In this document: piece after piece, positions 14,099 through 23,220 of the stretch
How positions within the stretch are numbered: the stretch's first letter is position 1
How the letters are laid out: each line of letters opens with the position of its first letter
Assembly: GCA_002897695.1 (NCBI GenBank)
Contig: BDTG01000018.1
Coordinates: forward strand, 1-26,961
Length of the DNA stretch: 26,961 nt
DNA from: a bacterium BMS3Abin14
GTDB taxonomy: Bacteria > BMS3Abin14
Reading direction: 5' to 3'
Made by a program: the position numbers and the translations under genes
Notes under the pieces: model-generated
The model's input: only the letters and a program-made list of their open reading frames with translations
Database searches by the model: none
What the model was told of the DNA's origin: nothing

Positions 14099-14844
14099 TT
14101 GCCCGTCAGTTCCTCCGGTTCGGCGAACCTGTACCCCACACCCCATACGGTCAGTATATATTCCGGTTTGACCGGATCATGTTCTATCTTCCCCCGGAGC
14201 CTGTTGATATGGGAGTTGACCGTGTGCTCGTACCCCTCATACCCGTAGCCCCAAACCTGATCCAGCAGCTGGGAACGAGTGTAGACTTTCCCCGGGTTCC
14301 GGGCAAAATGATAGAGGAGGTCGTATTCCCTGGCCGTCAGCCTGACCCTTTTACCGTCCATTCTGACCTTCCTCCTGGCCGCGTCTATGGTCAAACGGCC
14401 TGTGGCAAGGAGGTCCTCACCCTCACCTTCCGGTGCAATCAAAAGATCCGCCCGGCGAAAGATAGCCTTGACCCTGGCAAGGAGTTCCCTGATGCTGAAT
14501 GGTTTGGTCAGGTAATCGTCGGCGCCCGAGTCCAGGCCGGAGACCCGGTCGGCTTCCGAGCTTTTGGCCGTGAGCATGAGGATGGGGAGGGATTTGTCCT
14601 GTTCCCTGACTCTGCTGCAGATCTCCATTCCGTCGATCCCGGGGAGCATGAGATCGAGGATAATCAGGTCGTATGGGTCCTTTCCGGCCATGGACAGCCC
14701 GCTTGTGCCGTCATAGGCCAGTCTCACCTCGTATCCCTGGTCCTTGAGGTGAAGTTCAACGAGGTGCGATATGTCCCGGTCGTCCTCCACAAGAAGGATC
14801 CTTTTAGGTGTCTCGTTGACCATGTCCACATCATAGTCGGGCAT
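14095..14844 (-). CDS. OmpR/PhoB-type response regulator
   Basis: 249-residue response regulator. The receiver domain has the acidic pair in LLVEDDRD, phospho-acceptor Asp64 (LILDLMLPG) and the KPFSIRELLARVKA end. The C-terminal winged-helix domain shows LTAREYDLLYHFARNPGKVYTR and HINRLRGKIE, ending ILTVWGVGYRF. It pairs with the overlapping histidine kinase. Start ATG 14844 is uncertain: ATG 14823 would give a more usual N-terminus and neither has a clear ribosome binding site. It is 43 bases downstream of phoU, so it is probably in the phosphate operon. It is distinct from the PhoB homologue at 21307-21996. Confidence 0.9.
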   Translation of the reverse strand: MPDYDVDMVNETPKRILLVEDDRDISHLVELHLKDQGYEVRLAYDGTSGLSMAGKDPYDLIILDLMLPGIDGMEICSRVREQDKSLPILMLTAKSSEADRVSGLDSGADDYLTKPFSIRELLARVKAIFRRADLLIAPEGEGEDLLATGRLTIDAARRKVRMDGKRVRLTAREYDLLYHFARNPGKVYTRSQLLDQVWGYGYEGYEHTVNSHINRLRGKIEHDPVKPEYILTVWGVGYRFAEPEELTGK

Positions 14845-14887
14845 GGCCAGAATTAGAATAGAATAACTTCACGGAATAATAACGTGC

Positions 14888-15550
14888 TCAGGTGAAGTCT
14901 TCCGCCTGGTGCCGGACGATTTCCCCTTCCACCATGTAGATGACGTCTTCGGCGATATTGGTGGCATGGTCGGCCACTCTTTCGAGGTGCCGGGTAGCTG
15001 AAAGATGGTGGATCAGGTCCTCCGCCCGCTGGGGATTCTTCATGATCCTCTCGTAGATGATGGTGAACATCTCACTGTTCATCTCGTCCACCTCGTCGTC
15101 CATCTTAAGCACCTCACGGGCCATATGTGCGTCCATATTTACCAAAGCGTCGAGGCTCTTTTCCAGCATTTCCTGGGCCTTCTGGGCCATGCCCGCCAGG
15201 TTCAGGGGAACCTCCAGCGGCTCACGGCTGCTCAGGAACAGCGCCCTTTCCGCAAGGTTGACGGCAAGATCCCCTATGCGCTCCAGATCGCTGTTGATGC
15301 GAAGGACAGCCACGATGAACCTGAGGTCGATGGCCACAGGCTGGTGAAGGGCAAGGATCTTCAGCCCCTCCTCTTCAAGGTCCACCTCCATTTTGTCGAT
15401 TTTAAAGTCATCCTCAATGATCTCCCGCGCCAGGCCGGCGTCCCGGGTTTCCAGCGCGAGGACCGATTTCTTCATCGCATCCTCGGCCACGGCCCCCAGG
15501 GCCAGGATCATCTTCTTCAATCTTCCAATCTCGATCTGCAGTCTGGTCAT
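14888..15550 (-). CDS. phoU: Phosphate signalling protein PhoU
   Basis: 220-residue, all-helical protein made of two PhoU repeats. Repeat 1 includes LRFIVAVLRINSDLERIGDLAVNLAE and repeat 2 includes LIHHLSATRHLERVADHATNIAEDVIYM, the two metal-binding E/DxxxD-type motifs of the family. PhoU links PstSCAB to the PhoR kinase and keeps the regulon off when phosphate is plentiful. ATG 15550 is chosen: AAGGAG lies ten bases upstream and the protein then has the family length, while the longer frame to 15679 adds 43 basic residues overlapping pstB. It is the last canonical pst gene before the second two-component pair. Confidence 0.96.
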   Translation of the reverse strand: MTRLQIEIGRLKKMILALGAVAEDAMKKSVLALETRDAGLAREIIEDDFKIDKMEVDLEEEGLKILALHQPVAIDLRFIVAVLRINSDLERIGDLAVNLAERALFLSSREPLEVPLNLAGMAQKAQEMLEKSLDALVNMDAHMAREVLKMDDEVDEMNSEMFTIIYERIMKNPQRAEDLIHHLSATRHLERVADHATNIAEDVIYMVEGEIVRHQAEDFT

Positions 15551-15581
15551 CTGTCCTGTACTCCTTTCCGAAGCGCCGCCG

Positions 15582-16409
15582 TCAACCGAAACGCCCAGTA
15601 ATGTAATCTTCCGTTTGCTTCTTCTCCGGTCTGGTAAAGATCTCCTTCGTCGGCCCGGACTCGATGATGTGACCCTCATAGAAAAACGCAGTATAGTCGG
15701 ATATTCTGGCAGCTTGCTGCATATTGTGGGTAACGACCACGATGGTAAAATCCTTCTTCAAATCGGCTACAAGTTTCTCAATCCTCGCAGTGCCAACCGG
15801 ATCAATCGCGGAAGTAGGTTCGTCCATAAGAATCACTTCCGGTTCCACCGCCAGGGCTCGGGCGATGCAGAGCCGTTGCTGCTGGCCTCCGGAAATGGTT
15901 GTGCCCGGACGGTGGAGCATGTCCTTGACCTCGTCAAACAGGGCCGCCTGCACCAGGGCTTTTTCTACCCTTTCGGTCAGTTGAGCTCTGGACATGCGGT
16001 AATGGAGCCTCAACCCGTAGGCAACATTTTCAAATATACTCAGCGTGAAAGGGGTGGGTTTCTGAAAGATCATCCCCACCCGGCGCCGCACATCCAGGAC
16101 ATCAACTCCCGGGTCGAGGATATTCTCTCCATCCAGTATGATCTCTCCCGCGGCCCGCTGGTTTCTGTACAGCTCGAAGATACGGTTGTAAGCCCTCAGG
16201 TGGGTTGACTTGCCGCAGCCGGATGGACCGATAATGGCGGTCACCCTGTTGGCGGCAATGTCCAGGCTGTTTTTATACAGAGCCTGGTTGTTCCCGTAGA
16301 AAAAATCGAGTTCCCGAATTGAGATCTTGACTTCCTCCCTGGCGGGGCTCTCCTCCGAACGATAGTCGAAGGAGGGAATGATGCTGTTTTTTGAAGTCTG
16401 CTGTATCAT
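15582..16409 (-). CDS. pstB: Phosphate ABC transporter ATP-binding protein PstB
   Basis: 275-residue ATPase of the PstSCAB phosphate importer. Motifs: Walker [10 protein letters not shown] (about 61-69), Q-loop IFQKPTPF, signature [14 protein letters not shown], Walker [14 protein letters not shown] and switch His in VVTHNMQQ. Small departures from the usual PstB text ([18 protein letters not shown]) are conservative. An N-terminal extension of about 27 residues precedes the first strand. Its ATG overlaps the pstA stop (ATGA), and GAGAGGA lies just upstream. Confidence 0.97.
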   Translation of the reverse strand: MIQQTSKNSIIPSFDYRSEESPAREEVKISIRELDFFYGNNQALYKNSLDIAANRVTAIIGPSGCGKSTHLRAYNRIFELYRNQRAAGEIILDGENILDPGVDVLDVRRRVGMIFQKPTPFTLSIFENVAYGLRLHYRMSRAQLTERVEKALVQAALFDEVKDMLHRPGTTISGGQQQRLCIARALAVEPEVILMDEPTSAIDPVGTARIEKLVADLKKDFTIVVVTHNMQQAARISDYTAFFYEGHIIESGPTKEIFTRPEKKQTEDYITGRFG

Positions 16410-17257
16410 TTTTCATTTCCTCTCAGGGCAAGAAATACCCGGGAAATGATCGTTGTCCCCAGAACCCCCGCCGTTATCAGAAATGCGGCTCCCCACGCCT
16501 GTGCCTGCCAGTCCGTGTAGGGAGACATGGCGTAATTGTAGATGGTGACGGTGAGGTTTCCTGTCGGACCGTTCAGTGATCCGGACCAGTAGGGGCTGTT
16601 GAGCGCGGTAAAGAGAAGAGGCGCCGTTTCGCCGGTGACCCTCGCGATGGCCAGGAGAGATCCGGTGACCAGACCCGTTTTTGCAGCGCCCAGAACCACC
16701 CCCAGGGTGGCTTTCCACCGAGGCGCTCCAAGGGCCAGGGCCGACTCCCGGACAGCGTTGGGCACGAGAAGCAGCATGTCCTCAGTGGTGCGAGAGACGA
16801 CGGGCAACATGATTACGGCCAGGGAGACAGCTCCCGCGTACCCGGAGAAGTGCCCTGCAGGCAGGACCATCACCACGTAGATAAACACTCCGATAATGAT
16901 GGAGGGAGTTCCCATGAGAATATTGGACGAGAACCGGACCACCGTGGCGATTCGGGACTGCCGACCGAATTCCGAAAGAAAAATGCCCGCCAGCATACCT
17001 ACCGGCACCCCTATGACGGTGGCCAGGATGGTCATTACCGCCGTTCCAGCGATAGCGTTGCCAAGCCCTCCGCCGGGAACCCCGGGAGGCGTGGGCAGAG
17101 CCGTGAGAAACTCCCAGTTGATGACCCTGACACCCCGAGCGAGGATCACCCACAGGATCCACCCCAGGAAAATGATTCCCGTCAGGGCGGCCAACATGGA
17201 AATGAACCGGACCGCGCCGTCAGTCCACTTCCTGAGCCAAATGGATCGTTCCCTCAT
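16406..17257 (-). CDS. pstA: Phosphate ABC transporter permease PstA
   Basis: 283-residue inner-membrane permease with about six transmembrane helices. PstA features include [29 protein letters not shown] near the start of the transport domain and the EAA-type loop [26 protein letters not shown] that contacts PstB. It overlaps pstC by one base (TGATG) and pstB by four (ATGA), so the three transporter genes are translationally coupled. Confidence 0.96.
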   Translation of the reverse strand: MRERSIWLRKWTDGAVRFISMLAALTGIIFLGWILWVILARGVRVINWEFLTALPTPPGVPGGGLGNAIAGTAVMTILATVIGVPVGMLAGIFLSEFGRQSRIATVVRFSSNILMGTPSIIIGVFIYVVMVLPAGHFSGYAGAVSLAVIMLPVVSRTTEDMLLLVPNAVRESALALGAPRWKATLGVVLGAAKTGLVTGSLLAIARVTGETAPLLFTALNSPYWSGSLNGPTGNLTVTIYNYAMSPYTDWQAQAWGAAFLITAGVLGTTIISRVFLALRGNEK

Positions 17258-18207
17258 CAGACATCCCCCATCCTGCGTCCCATCCTCCAGAGCCAGAACT
17301 GGGCAGCGGCCTGGATAAGCGCCGTGATCAGGAAGAGAACCAGCCCCAGTTCCACCAGGGAACTCAAGTAAATGTCCGCCGTGGCTTCCGTGAATTCATT
17401 GGCCAGTGTGGAGGCGATGCTGTTGCCGGCGGCAAACAGGGAGGAGGAGATCCGGTGAGTATTCCCGATTACGAAGGTCACCGCCATAGTCTCCCCGATT
17501 GCCCTACCCAATCCCAGGAAACAGGCGCCGACAACCCCCTGGATTCCGTACCTCACGGTTACTTTTCCGGTCACTTCCCACGTTGTGGAACCGAGGCCGT
17601 AGGCCGACTCCTTGACTACGGGGGGAACCATGGCAAAGACTTCCCGGGAGACGGTGGTGATGAAGGGGAGGATCATCAAGGCCAGAATAATACCCGCTGT
17701 CAACATGCCGATTCCCATGGGGGGGCCCTGGAAAAACGGAAGGCTTCCACCTACCCGTCCCAGGAAGGGCTGGACGTATTCCGACATGAAGGGGGCGAAG
17801 ACGAAAAGCCCCCACATGCCGAAGATGATGCTGGGAATAGCTGCCAGAAGCTCGATGGCGCCACCCACCGCGGTGGCTAGGACAGGGGGGGCCAGCTCTG
17901 TCAGGAAAAGGGCAATCACCAGGGCCAGGGGTACGGCGATAACCATGGCTATCGCCGTTGAAACGAGGGTACCAAAAACGCTGCTGAGAGCCCCGAATTG
18001 CTGAGTCACCGGATTCCACTTCAGGGAATACAGAAAACGGATTCCTGTTTCAGCGATTGACAATCGTGCCCCGTATATCAGTTCCGCCAGCACTCCCATC
18101 ACAATGACAATGATGCAGGCGGCGCACGTGAGGGACACCCAACGAAAGAGCGAATCGAATCTTCGTTGCCTCCATCGTCCCGGCTCCCCGGTGTTTTTTG
18201 GTATCAT
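17257..18207 (-). CDS. pstC: Phosphate ABC transporter permease PstC
   Basis: 316-residue partner permease of PstA with about six transmembrane helices after a basic N-terminus. The EAA loop REVFAMVPPVVKESAYGLGSTTWEVT and the family stretch ELLAAIPSIIFGMWGLFVFAPF are clear. ATG 18207 is chosen because GAGGA, lying across the pstS stop codon, is well spaced from it. A start at 18225 would overlap pstS and lacks a ribosome binding site. Confidence 0.96.
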   Translation of the reverse strand: MIPKNTGEPGRWRQRRFDSLFRWVSLTCAACIIVIVMGVLAELIYGARLSIAETGIRFLYSLKWNPVTQQFGALSSVFGTLVSTAIAMVIAVPLALVIALFLTELAPPVLATAVGGAIELLAAIPSIIFGMWGLFVFAPFMSEYVQPFLGRVGGSLPFFQGPPMGIGMLTAGIILALMILPFITTVSREVFAMVPPVVKESAYGLGSTTWEVTGKVTVRYGIQGVVGACFLGLGRAIGETMAVTFVIGNTHRISSSLFAAGNSIASTLANEFTEATADIYLSSLVELGLVLFLITALIQAAAQFWLWRMGRRMGDV

Positions 18208-18215
18208 CCGTTTCC

Positions 18216-19280
18216 TCAGGGCCATACCGGTTTGCCACCGGCTGAGATTTCAGTCTTCCAGGTTTTCTCAACCAGTTTAAACACCGATTCGGGCATGGGG
18301 ACATAATCCAGCTTCGCGGCCAGTTCGGCGCCGTGTTTGTAGCACCAGTCGAAGAAGGAAAGGACCTCTTTCGCCAGGGCTGGTTTTGTCTGTTCCCTAT
18401 AGATGAGAATGAATGAGGCCCCCGTAATAGGCCAACTCCCATCGCCAGGCTGGTCGGTAAGGACGACATAGAATCCGGGGGAATTCTTCCAGTCGGCATT
18501 GGCTGCAGCGGCCTGAAAAGATTCGGACGTCGGGGCCACAAAATTACCGGACTTGTTCTTCAGCAGGACATATGTCAGTTTGTTCTGAAGTGCGTAGGCA
18601 TACTCCACGTATCCTATGGATCCGCTAACCTGCCTCACATAGGTTGCGACACCCTCGTTGCCCTTGCCGCCGACTCCCACAGGCCACTGAACCGCCTTGG
18701 CCGTCCCGACGGCCTCGTGCCAATCGGGGGAAACCTTGTCGAGGTAGTTGGTAAAGATCCATGTGGTCCCCGACCCATCGGCGCGGTGGACAACTGTTAT
18801 CATCTTTCCGGGAAGCTTCAGACCAGGGTTAACCTTTTCAATGGCGGGATCATCCCATTTTACGATCCTGCCGAGGAAGATGTCGGACAGCAGTTCGGGG
18901 GTCAGCCGAAGTTTGCCGGCCTCGATCCCCCGGATATTGACCACAGGCGCAACACCGCCCATGATCAAAGGGAATTGAATCAGTCCGGCCCTTTTAAGCT
19001 CGACAGGCTTCAGGGGGGCATCCGATGCCCCGAAATCCACCGTCCTGGCCTTTATCTGGCGGATTCCTCCCCCGGAACCGATGGACTGGTAGTTGACCCT
19101 TATCTTGTTGAGCTTTTCGTACCTGTAGGCCCACTGAGCATAGACCGGGAAAGGGAAACTGGCACCCGCACCGTTGATGGTCAAGGGGCCGGCCATAGCA
19201 GGTAGTGACAGCCACGAAATTGACGCCAGAGCTATGGCCAGAATGGCGAACTTCAAACGAATCACATTCTTTCTCATCAT
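18216..19280 (-). CDS. pstS: Phosphate-binding protein PstS
   Basis: 354-residue periplasmic phosphate-binding protein. A basic start (MMRKNVIRLK) and hydrophobic segment end in a signal peptidase I-like site (LPAMA-G, about residue 30). Binding-loop motifs are NGAGASFPFPVYAQW, GSGGGIRQ, DFGASDAPL and ADGSGTTWIFTNYL. The length matches the family. ATG 19280 follows AGGAGG by seven bases; a longer frame to 19328 would mask the signal peptide. Four 11-bp PhoB-type repeats stand 64-107 bases upstream, so expression should rise under phosphate starvation. Confidence 0.97.
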   Translation of the reverse strand: MMRKNVIRLKFAILAIALASISWLSLPAMAGPLTINGAGASFPFPVYAQWAYRYEKLNKIRVNYQSIGSGGGIRQIKARTVDFGASDAPLKPVELKRAGLIQFPLIMGGVAPVVNIRGIEAGKLRLTPELLSDIFLGRIVKWDDPAIEKVNPGLKLPGKMITVVHRADGSGTTWIFTNYLDKVSPDWHEAVGTAKAVQWPVGVGGKGNEGVATYVRQVSGSIGYVEYAYALQNKLTYVLLKNKSGNFVAPTSESFQAAAANADWKNSPGFYVVLTDQPGDGSWPITGASFILIYREQTKPALAKEVLSFFDWCYKHGAELAAKLDYVPMPESVFKLVEKTWKTEISAGGKPVWP

Positions 19281-19343
19281 TTTCTTCCTCCTGGAACGGG
19301 TTGTTGGATCATAATTCACATTCGTCATGGTGAGAGGATAGGA

Positions 19344-19387
19344 GGTTTATGTTAAATGCGCGTTAAGGGAAGATTATTTTCCTGTTA
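19344..19387 (-). promoter_or_regulatory. Pho box: four tandem 11-bp repeats upstream of pstS
   Basis: Read on the minus strand, four consecutive 11-mers begin TAAC, TAAT, TAAC and TAAC (19387-19377, 19376-19366, 19365-19355, 19354-19344). The exact 11-base period matches how PhoB monomers bind tandem half-sites on one DNA face. The half-site differs from the E. coli CTGTCAT. Downstream TATCCT is a weak -10. Confidence 0.7.
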
Positions 19388-19407
19388 GGGGAAAACGGGA
19401 CCGGCGT

Positions 19408-21225
19408 TTAGAGACCAGGGTTAAGAGTTCCAGGTTTTATTCCTGGGGCAGGCAGGGTAATGGTAAAGGTACTGCCTATCCCGGGGGTGCTGATCACTTT
19501 GACAACACCTCCGTGAGCCTGGGCTATATGTTTGACGATGGCAAGACCGAGACCCGTTCCTCCCAGGTTCCGACTGCGGAATTTATCTACCCTGTAAAAT
19601 CGCTCGAATATCTTCGACATATGCCGCTTTTCGATACCACAACCCTGATCCCGGACTGAGATCAGAACTTCAGACATCCCCCTGGAAGCTGAAACTTCGA
19701 CCAAATTTCCCTCCGCGCTATACGCGATCCCGTTCTGGATGAGGTTGATTATCGCCTGCGCAAGAAGGGAAGGGCCGGCCATTACGGTAAGGCCATCAGG
19801 ACAGCTGATCGGCACAGAAATGCTTTTTTCCTCAGCCTCGGCGCTGCAGGCTGAAACCGCCTGATGGAGGATCTCATCGACATGCACTTTTTCGAAGGAA
19901 ACTTCGCCCCTGAGCGTCTGGTCCTCGGCCATGGACAGGTTCAGTAGATCCTCCACGATGGCGTTGAGCCTGTCGGAATGCTTCAGGATGATGTCGAGAA
20001 ACCTTTCCGCCGTTGCCCTGTCTTCCAGCGCACCGTCAAGCAGAGTTTCCACAAACCCCTTGATAGAGGTAATAGGGGTCCGGATTTCGTGGGAGGCGTT
20101 GGCGACGAAATCGCGTCTTATCCGCTCCAACCGCCTTACTTTCGAAACGTCGTTAAGCACCACCACGGCCCCGACTCTTTTTCCATCTGCCCCGAGGAGA
20201 GGCGTGCCATGAAGCTGCAGCGTGCTTTCCCGTGGACTCCTGAGAACGATTTCTCCCTCAATGGCCAGGGAACTGCTGATAGTCCTTGCGACAAAATCCT
20301 GCAGGTCCGGATTTCTGACTACCTCCTGGATGGTTCGGCCCTGTGCCTCGCCGGGGTCGGTCCCCAGCATCCTGGACGCGGCCTCGTTGAGACTGATAAC
20401 CCTTTCATCGGCATCCAGCGCCAGCACCCCTTCCGTCATGCTGGAGAGTACCGCCTCCAGTTCGTTCCTCTGGTCGAGAACAACGCGTATCCTGTCGTCC
20501 AGATGCCCGGCCATGTGGTTCATCTCCTCAGCAAGTTCGGCAAACTCCTCCACTTTTGGAACCGGCAGCCTGGCGGAAAACTCGCCGTGGCCAAAGCGTT
20601 TGGCCCCCTCCCGCATGGACCTGAGCGGGGCCGTAATCCTGCGTGACAGGAAAACGCTGAGAAGCGCGACCAGGATTCCCAGAACGATGGCGCCGCCCCC
20701 CAGCCGGACCCTTTGGGTCCAGAGGGCCTCGGAGAGTGTGGAAACAGGCAGAGCCACCCGGACAACACCTTCGTTCGGGTTGCTGAAAATTGGGGCAGCC
20801 ACGTACATGAGAGTCTTTTCCAGAGTGTGGCTGTATCTCACGGATGTGCCGCTTCCATCCCTTATCGCGTCCCTGATCTCAGGGCGATCGGAATGGTTGT
20901 CCATGAGCGCCGGATCTTTTACTGAATCGCACAGCACTTTCCCGGATCGGCGAACTATGGTCACCCGTGTAGCAGACCTGTTCCCGAATTCCCCGCACCA
21001 CCCCGTCAGATCGGGTCGTACTCCAGGGAGGGGAAGGCCCCTTGGAGAGATCTGGGCAATTCCGTCGGCGGCCACCCGTGCGAGGGCTTTGAGATCGTCG
21101 CTTTTCCTCTCGAAGTAAAACCGGGTCATGTCCCGGGCAGCGAACCATGCCACTCCACCCAGAGAGATGGCGGCTATGGCCAGGAAGGAGGGAAGCAATA
21201 CCCATGTGAGGCTTCTACGGAACAC
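19408..21225 (-). CDS. phoR: Phosphate regulon sensor kinase PhoR-like
   Basis: 605-residue histidine kinase. Layout: helix about 8-30, extracytoplasmic domain about 31-172, second helix about 175-195, HAMP about 195-245, PAS domain about 255-360, phospho-acceptor His379 (NASHEIRTPITS), then the ATPase domain with NLIQNGIAYS, DQGCGI and GGTGLGLAIVKHI. The large outer domain is bigger than in E. coli PhoR and resembles the PnpS/PhoR type of Gram-positive and delta-proteobacterial systems. The start is GTG 21225 with CAGGAG six bases upstream. It follows phoB by 81 bases and precedes the pst operon, so it is very probably the phosphate kinase. Confidence 0.93.
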   Translation of the reverse strand: MFRRSLTWVLLPSFLAIAAISLGGVAWFAARDMTRFYFERKSDDLKALARVAADGIAQISPRGLPLPGVRPDLTGWCGEFGNRSATRVTIVRRSGKVLCDSVKDPALMDNHSDRPEIRDAIRDGSGTSVRYSHTLEKTLMYVAAPIFSNPNEGVVRVALPVSTLSEALWTQRVRLGGGAIVLGILVALLSVFLSRRITAPLRSMREGAKRFGHGEFSARLPVPKVEEFAELAEEMNHMAGHLDDRIRVVLDQRNELEAVLSSMTEGVLALDADERVISLNEAASRMLGTDPGEAQGRTIQEVVRNPDLQDFVARTISSSLAIEGEIVLRSPRESTLQLHGTPLLGADGKRVGAVVVLNDVSKVRRLERIRRDFVANASHEIRTPITSIKGFVETLLDGALEDRATAERFLDIILKHSDRLNAIVEDLLNLSMAEDQTLRGEVSFEKVHVDEILHQAVSACSAEAEEKSISVPISCPDGLTVMAGPSLLAQAIINLIQNGIAYSAEGNLVEVSASRGMSEVLISVRDQGCGIEKRHMSKIFERFYRVDKFRSRNLGGTGLGLAIVKHIAQAHGGVVKVISTPGIGSTFTITLPAPGIKPGTLNPGL

Positions 21226-21306
21226 GCAAGGCTCCTGATTTTATCCTGTTCCAGATTATCCTGGCAGGGTCGTGATAAATCCATTGATGTTTTTTTTGCA
21301 AAGCCA

Positions 21307-21996
21307 TCATTCCTTGAACCTGTACCCTACTCCACGGACCGTCTCGATCTGCCCGCCGACATTTCCCAGTTTCTTCCGAAGGCTGAAGACATGAACATCA
21401 ACCGATCTTTCTGTCACCGCGTAGTCGTCACCTTTGACGGCATCCACGATTTGGGACCTGGTGAAGACCCACCCCGGCCGCCGGGCGAGAAAAAGCAGGA
21501 TGTTGAACTCTGTGAAGGTGACCGGGACGGAAACACCACTGGAAACAACCTCGCGTCTCCCGGGGTGGATAGCCAGGCATCCTCTCTCAATAACGGGGGC
21601 TCCGTCGTCCCCGGACCAGGCATTTGAACGCCTGAGAATTGCCTTGACCCTCGCCACAAGAACCTTCGGTGAAAACGGTTTGACAATGTAGTCGTCCGCG
21701 CCCAACTCCAGGCCCACGACAACATCAGTTTCATCCCTCTTGGCCGTGACCATCACGACAGGTATGGAACGCGTGAACTGGTCTGCCAAAAGACGCCTGC
21801 GGACCTCCAGACCGTCAACCCCCGGCAGCATCAGGTCCAGAAGAACGATATCGGGCCGACTGGAGCTCGCGAGGCTGAGCCCTTCCTCTCCTGACCGGGC
21901 CACCTTGACTACAAAGCCCTCCCGTACCAGATTGTACTCAATCAGCTCGGCGATGTCCTCATCATCCTCTATTACGAGGATACGCTTCTTTTCCAT
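21307..21996 (-). CDS. phoB: Phosphate regulon response regulator PhoB-like
   Basis: 229-residue OmpR-family response regulator. The receiver domain has IEDDED, phospho-acceptor Asp54 (VLLDLMLPG) and VTAKRDE, ending KPFSPKVLVARVKAILRR. The winged helix carries FTEFNILLFLARRPGWVFTRSQIVD and RSVDVHVFSLRKKLG. ATG 21996 is chosen over GTG 22002 because AAGGAG is eight bases from the ATG but only two from the GTG. It heads the phoBR pair and probably binds the 11-bp repeats before pstS. Confidence 0.93.
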   Translation of the reverse strand: MEKKRILVIEDDEDIAELIEYNLVREGFVVKVARSGEEGLSLASSSRPDIVLLDLMLPGVDGLEVRRRLLADQFTRSIPVVMVTAKRDETDVVVGLELGADDYIVKPFSPKVLVARVKAILRRSNAWSGDDGAPVIERGCLAIHPGRREVVSSGVSVPVTFTEFNILLFLARRPGWVFTRSQIVDAVKGDDYAVTERSVDVHVFSLRKKLGNVGGQIETVRGVGYRFKE

Positions 21997-22066
21997 CCGC
22001 ACTGCTCCTTTTCAGTTCCGGACCATGCATGCAAGTCGTTCCGTTGTCGGGAATACCTCCCTGACT

Positions 22067-22089
22067 TTTCATGGTCATATACCATGAAA
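22067..22089. promoter_or_regulatory. Perfect 9-bp palindrome between phoB and EamA gene
   Basis: TTTCATGGT (22067-22075) and ACCATGAAA (22081-22089) flank CATAT. It lies about 70 bases before phoB and 120 before the divergent EamA gene. It does not fit the 11-bp direct-repeat pattern seen before pstS and has no T-run, so it looks like an operator for a dimeric regulator not identified here. Confidence 0.5.
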
Positions 22090-22210
22090 TCACCTTAAAT
22101 GTTGAATTTCGGATCCTGGCGACTTAACAACTTAACTGCACCCCCCGGGATGTGATATACATCCTCTGGCTGTTGTGGATCGTTTTAAACCAGGAAAAGG
22201 GCTGGGCGTC

Positions 22211-23092
22211 ATGGAGAAGGGGAAAGACCGATTGAAGGGCACGCTCCTGATGATCATCGGTGTGCTCGTGATCAGCCCCGACACGCTTCTCATCTCTATC
22301 GTAAGCGCAGACCGGTGGACCGTGGTATTCTGGCGAAGCCTCCTCACGGCCCTGACCCTGTCAGTCGTCATGATGATTCGCCACGGGCGGCAGGCAGCCG
22401 CCAGAATGACCGGGATCGGCCCTGGCGGGGTAATGGTAGCTGCCCTGTTCGGCGTCAGCACCATCTCATTCGTCAGCTCCGTGACACTGACCACAGCTGC
22501 AAACTCCCTCGTCATAATTGCTGCCATCCCACTCCTGGCCGCCCTTTTTTCACTGCTGTTTCTTGGTGAACGGATTCCTGTCAGGACATGGTCCGCTGGA
22601 GCTGTCGGTCTGGTGTCCATCGTTATCATCTTTTCCGGGAGCCTTGGCGGCGGGGCTCTGCTTGGAGACCTTCTCGCCCTGGTCACGGCAATTTGCATGG
22701 CAACCAATTTCGTCCTCATCCGGCATTTCCGTCAGACGAGTATGCTGCCCGCGGTGGTTCTGGGAGGAGTGATGTCCACCTTGGCCGTTCTTCCGCTATC
22801 CTCCCCCCTTAGCGTCCATGCACCGGACATCTGGCCCCTGCTGTTCATGGGGATGGTGGTGCTTCCGGTGCCGCTGGTCCTCATGACCATCGCCCCGAAG
22901 CTCATCACGGCCCCCGAAGTGGGCCTCATCATGCTCCTTGAAACGGTGCTGGGACCTCTCTGGGTGTGGCTTGCCATCGGACAGATACCGGCGACGCAGA
23001 CCTTCGTCGGAGGTCTGATGCTGTTGACCACTCTCGTGGTCCACTCCCTGCTTTCCCTCAGAGAGCCCGAATCTGAAGAGGTCATTGTCTAA
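22211..23092 (+). CDS. EamA/DMT family transporter
   Basis: 293-residue integral membrane protein with about ten hydrophobic segments arranged as two EamA halves, the usual drug/metabolite transporter build. Segment 1 is TLLMIIGVLVISPDTLLISIV; the first half ends near ERIPVRTWSAGAVGLVSIVIIFSG, and the second ends with the matching GPLWVWLAIGQIPATQTFVGGLMLL. The substrate is unknown. ATG 22211 is chosen over GTG 22175 because it follows a purine-rich AGGAAAAGGG and gives a normal basic start before helix 1. It is divergent from phoB; a possible link to the shared palindrome is untested. Confidence 0.85.
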   Translation: MEKGKDRLKGTLLMIIGVLVISPDTLLISIVSADRWTVVFWRSLLTALTLSVVMMIRHGRQAAARMTGIGPGGVMVAALFGVSTISFVSSVTLTTAANSLVIIAAIPLLAALFSLLFLGERIPVRTWSAGAVGLVSIVIIFSGSLGGGALLGDLLALVTAICMATNFVLIRHFRQTSMLPAVVLGGVMSTLAVLPLSSPLSVHAPDIWPLLFMGMVVLPVPLVLMTIAPKLITAPEVGLIMLLETVLGPLWVWLAIGQIPATQTFVGGLMLLTTLVVHSLLSLREPESEEVIV

Positions 23093-23099
23093 AGGTGAA

Positions 23100-23118
23100 A
23101 CAGCCTTCCAAGGGCTGT
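23100..23118 (+). terminator. Hairpin after EamA gene, possible terminator
   Basis: ACAGCC (23100-23105) pairs with GGCTGT (23113-23118). A T-run comes only about 12 bases later, so it is a weak candidate. The rest of 23119-23220 holds a common dispersed text (cttggcgtcctttgcgactt) and no gene. Confidence 0.35.
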
Positions 23119-23220
23119 ACCGTGGTAAAATTTTTGCGCTTCTTGGCGTCCTTTGCGACTTGAGTGAGTCACTTTTTTTTGTGTGACGAACGGGCGTGAG
23201 GCTGCTTTGGATCCGGAAGG

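Noticed and set aside
20222-21118. 298-codon frame opposite phoR
   Set aside because: Ser/Arg-rich antisense shadow; phoR on the other strand has all kinase motifs.
22132-22719. 195-codon frame opposite the EamA transporter
   Set aside because: Low-complexity antisense product rich in Arg, Thr and Pro; the transporter frame shows clear membrane helices.
23119-23180. T-run with small palindrome AGTGA-G-TCACT as terminator
   Set aside because: The one-base loop rules out a hairpin; the surrounding text looks like a common dispersed intergenic repeat.
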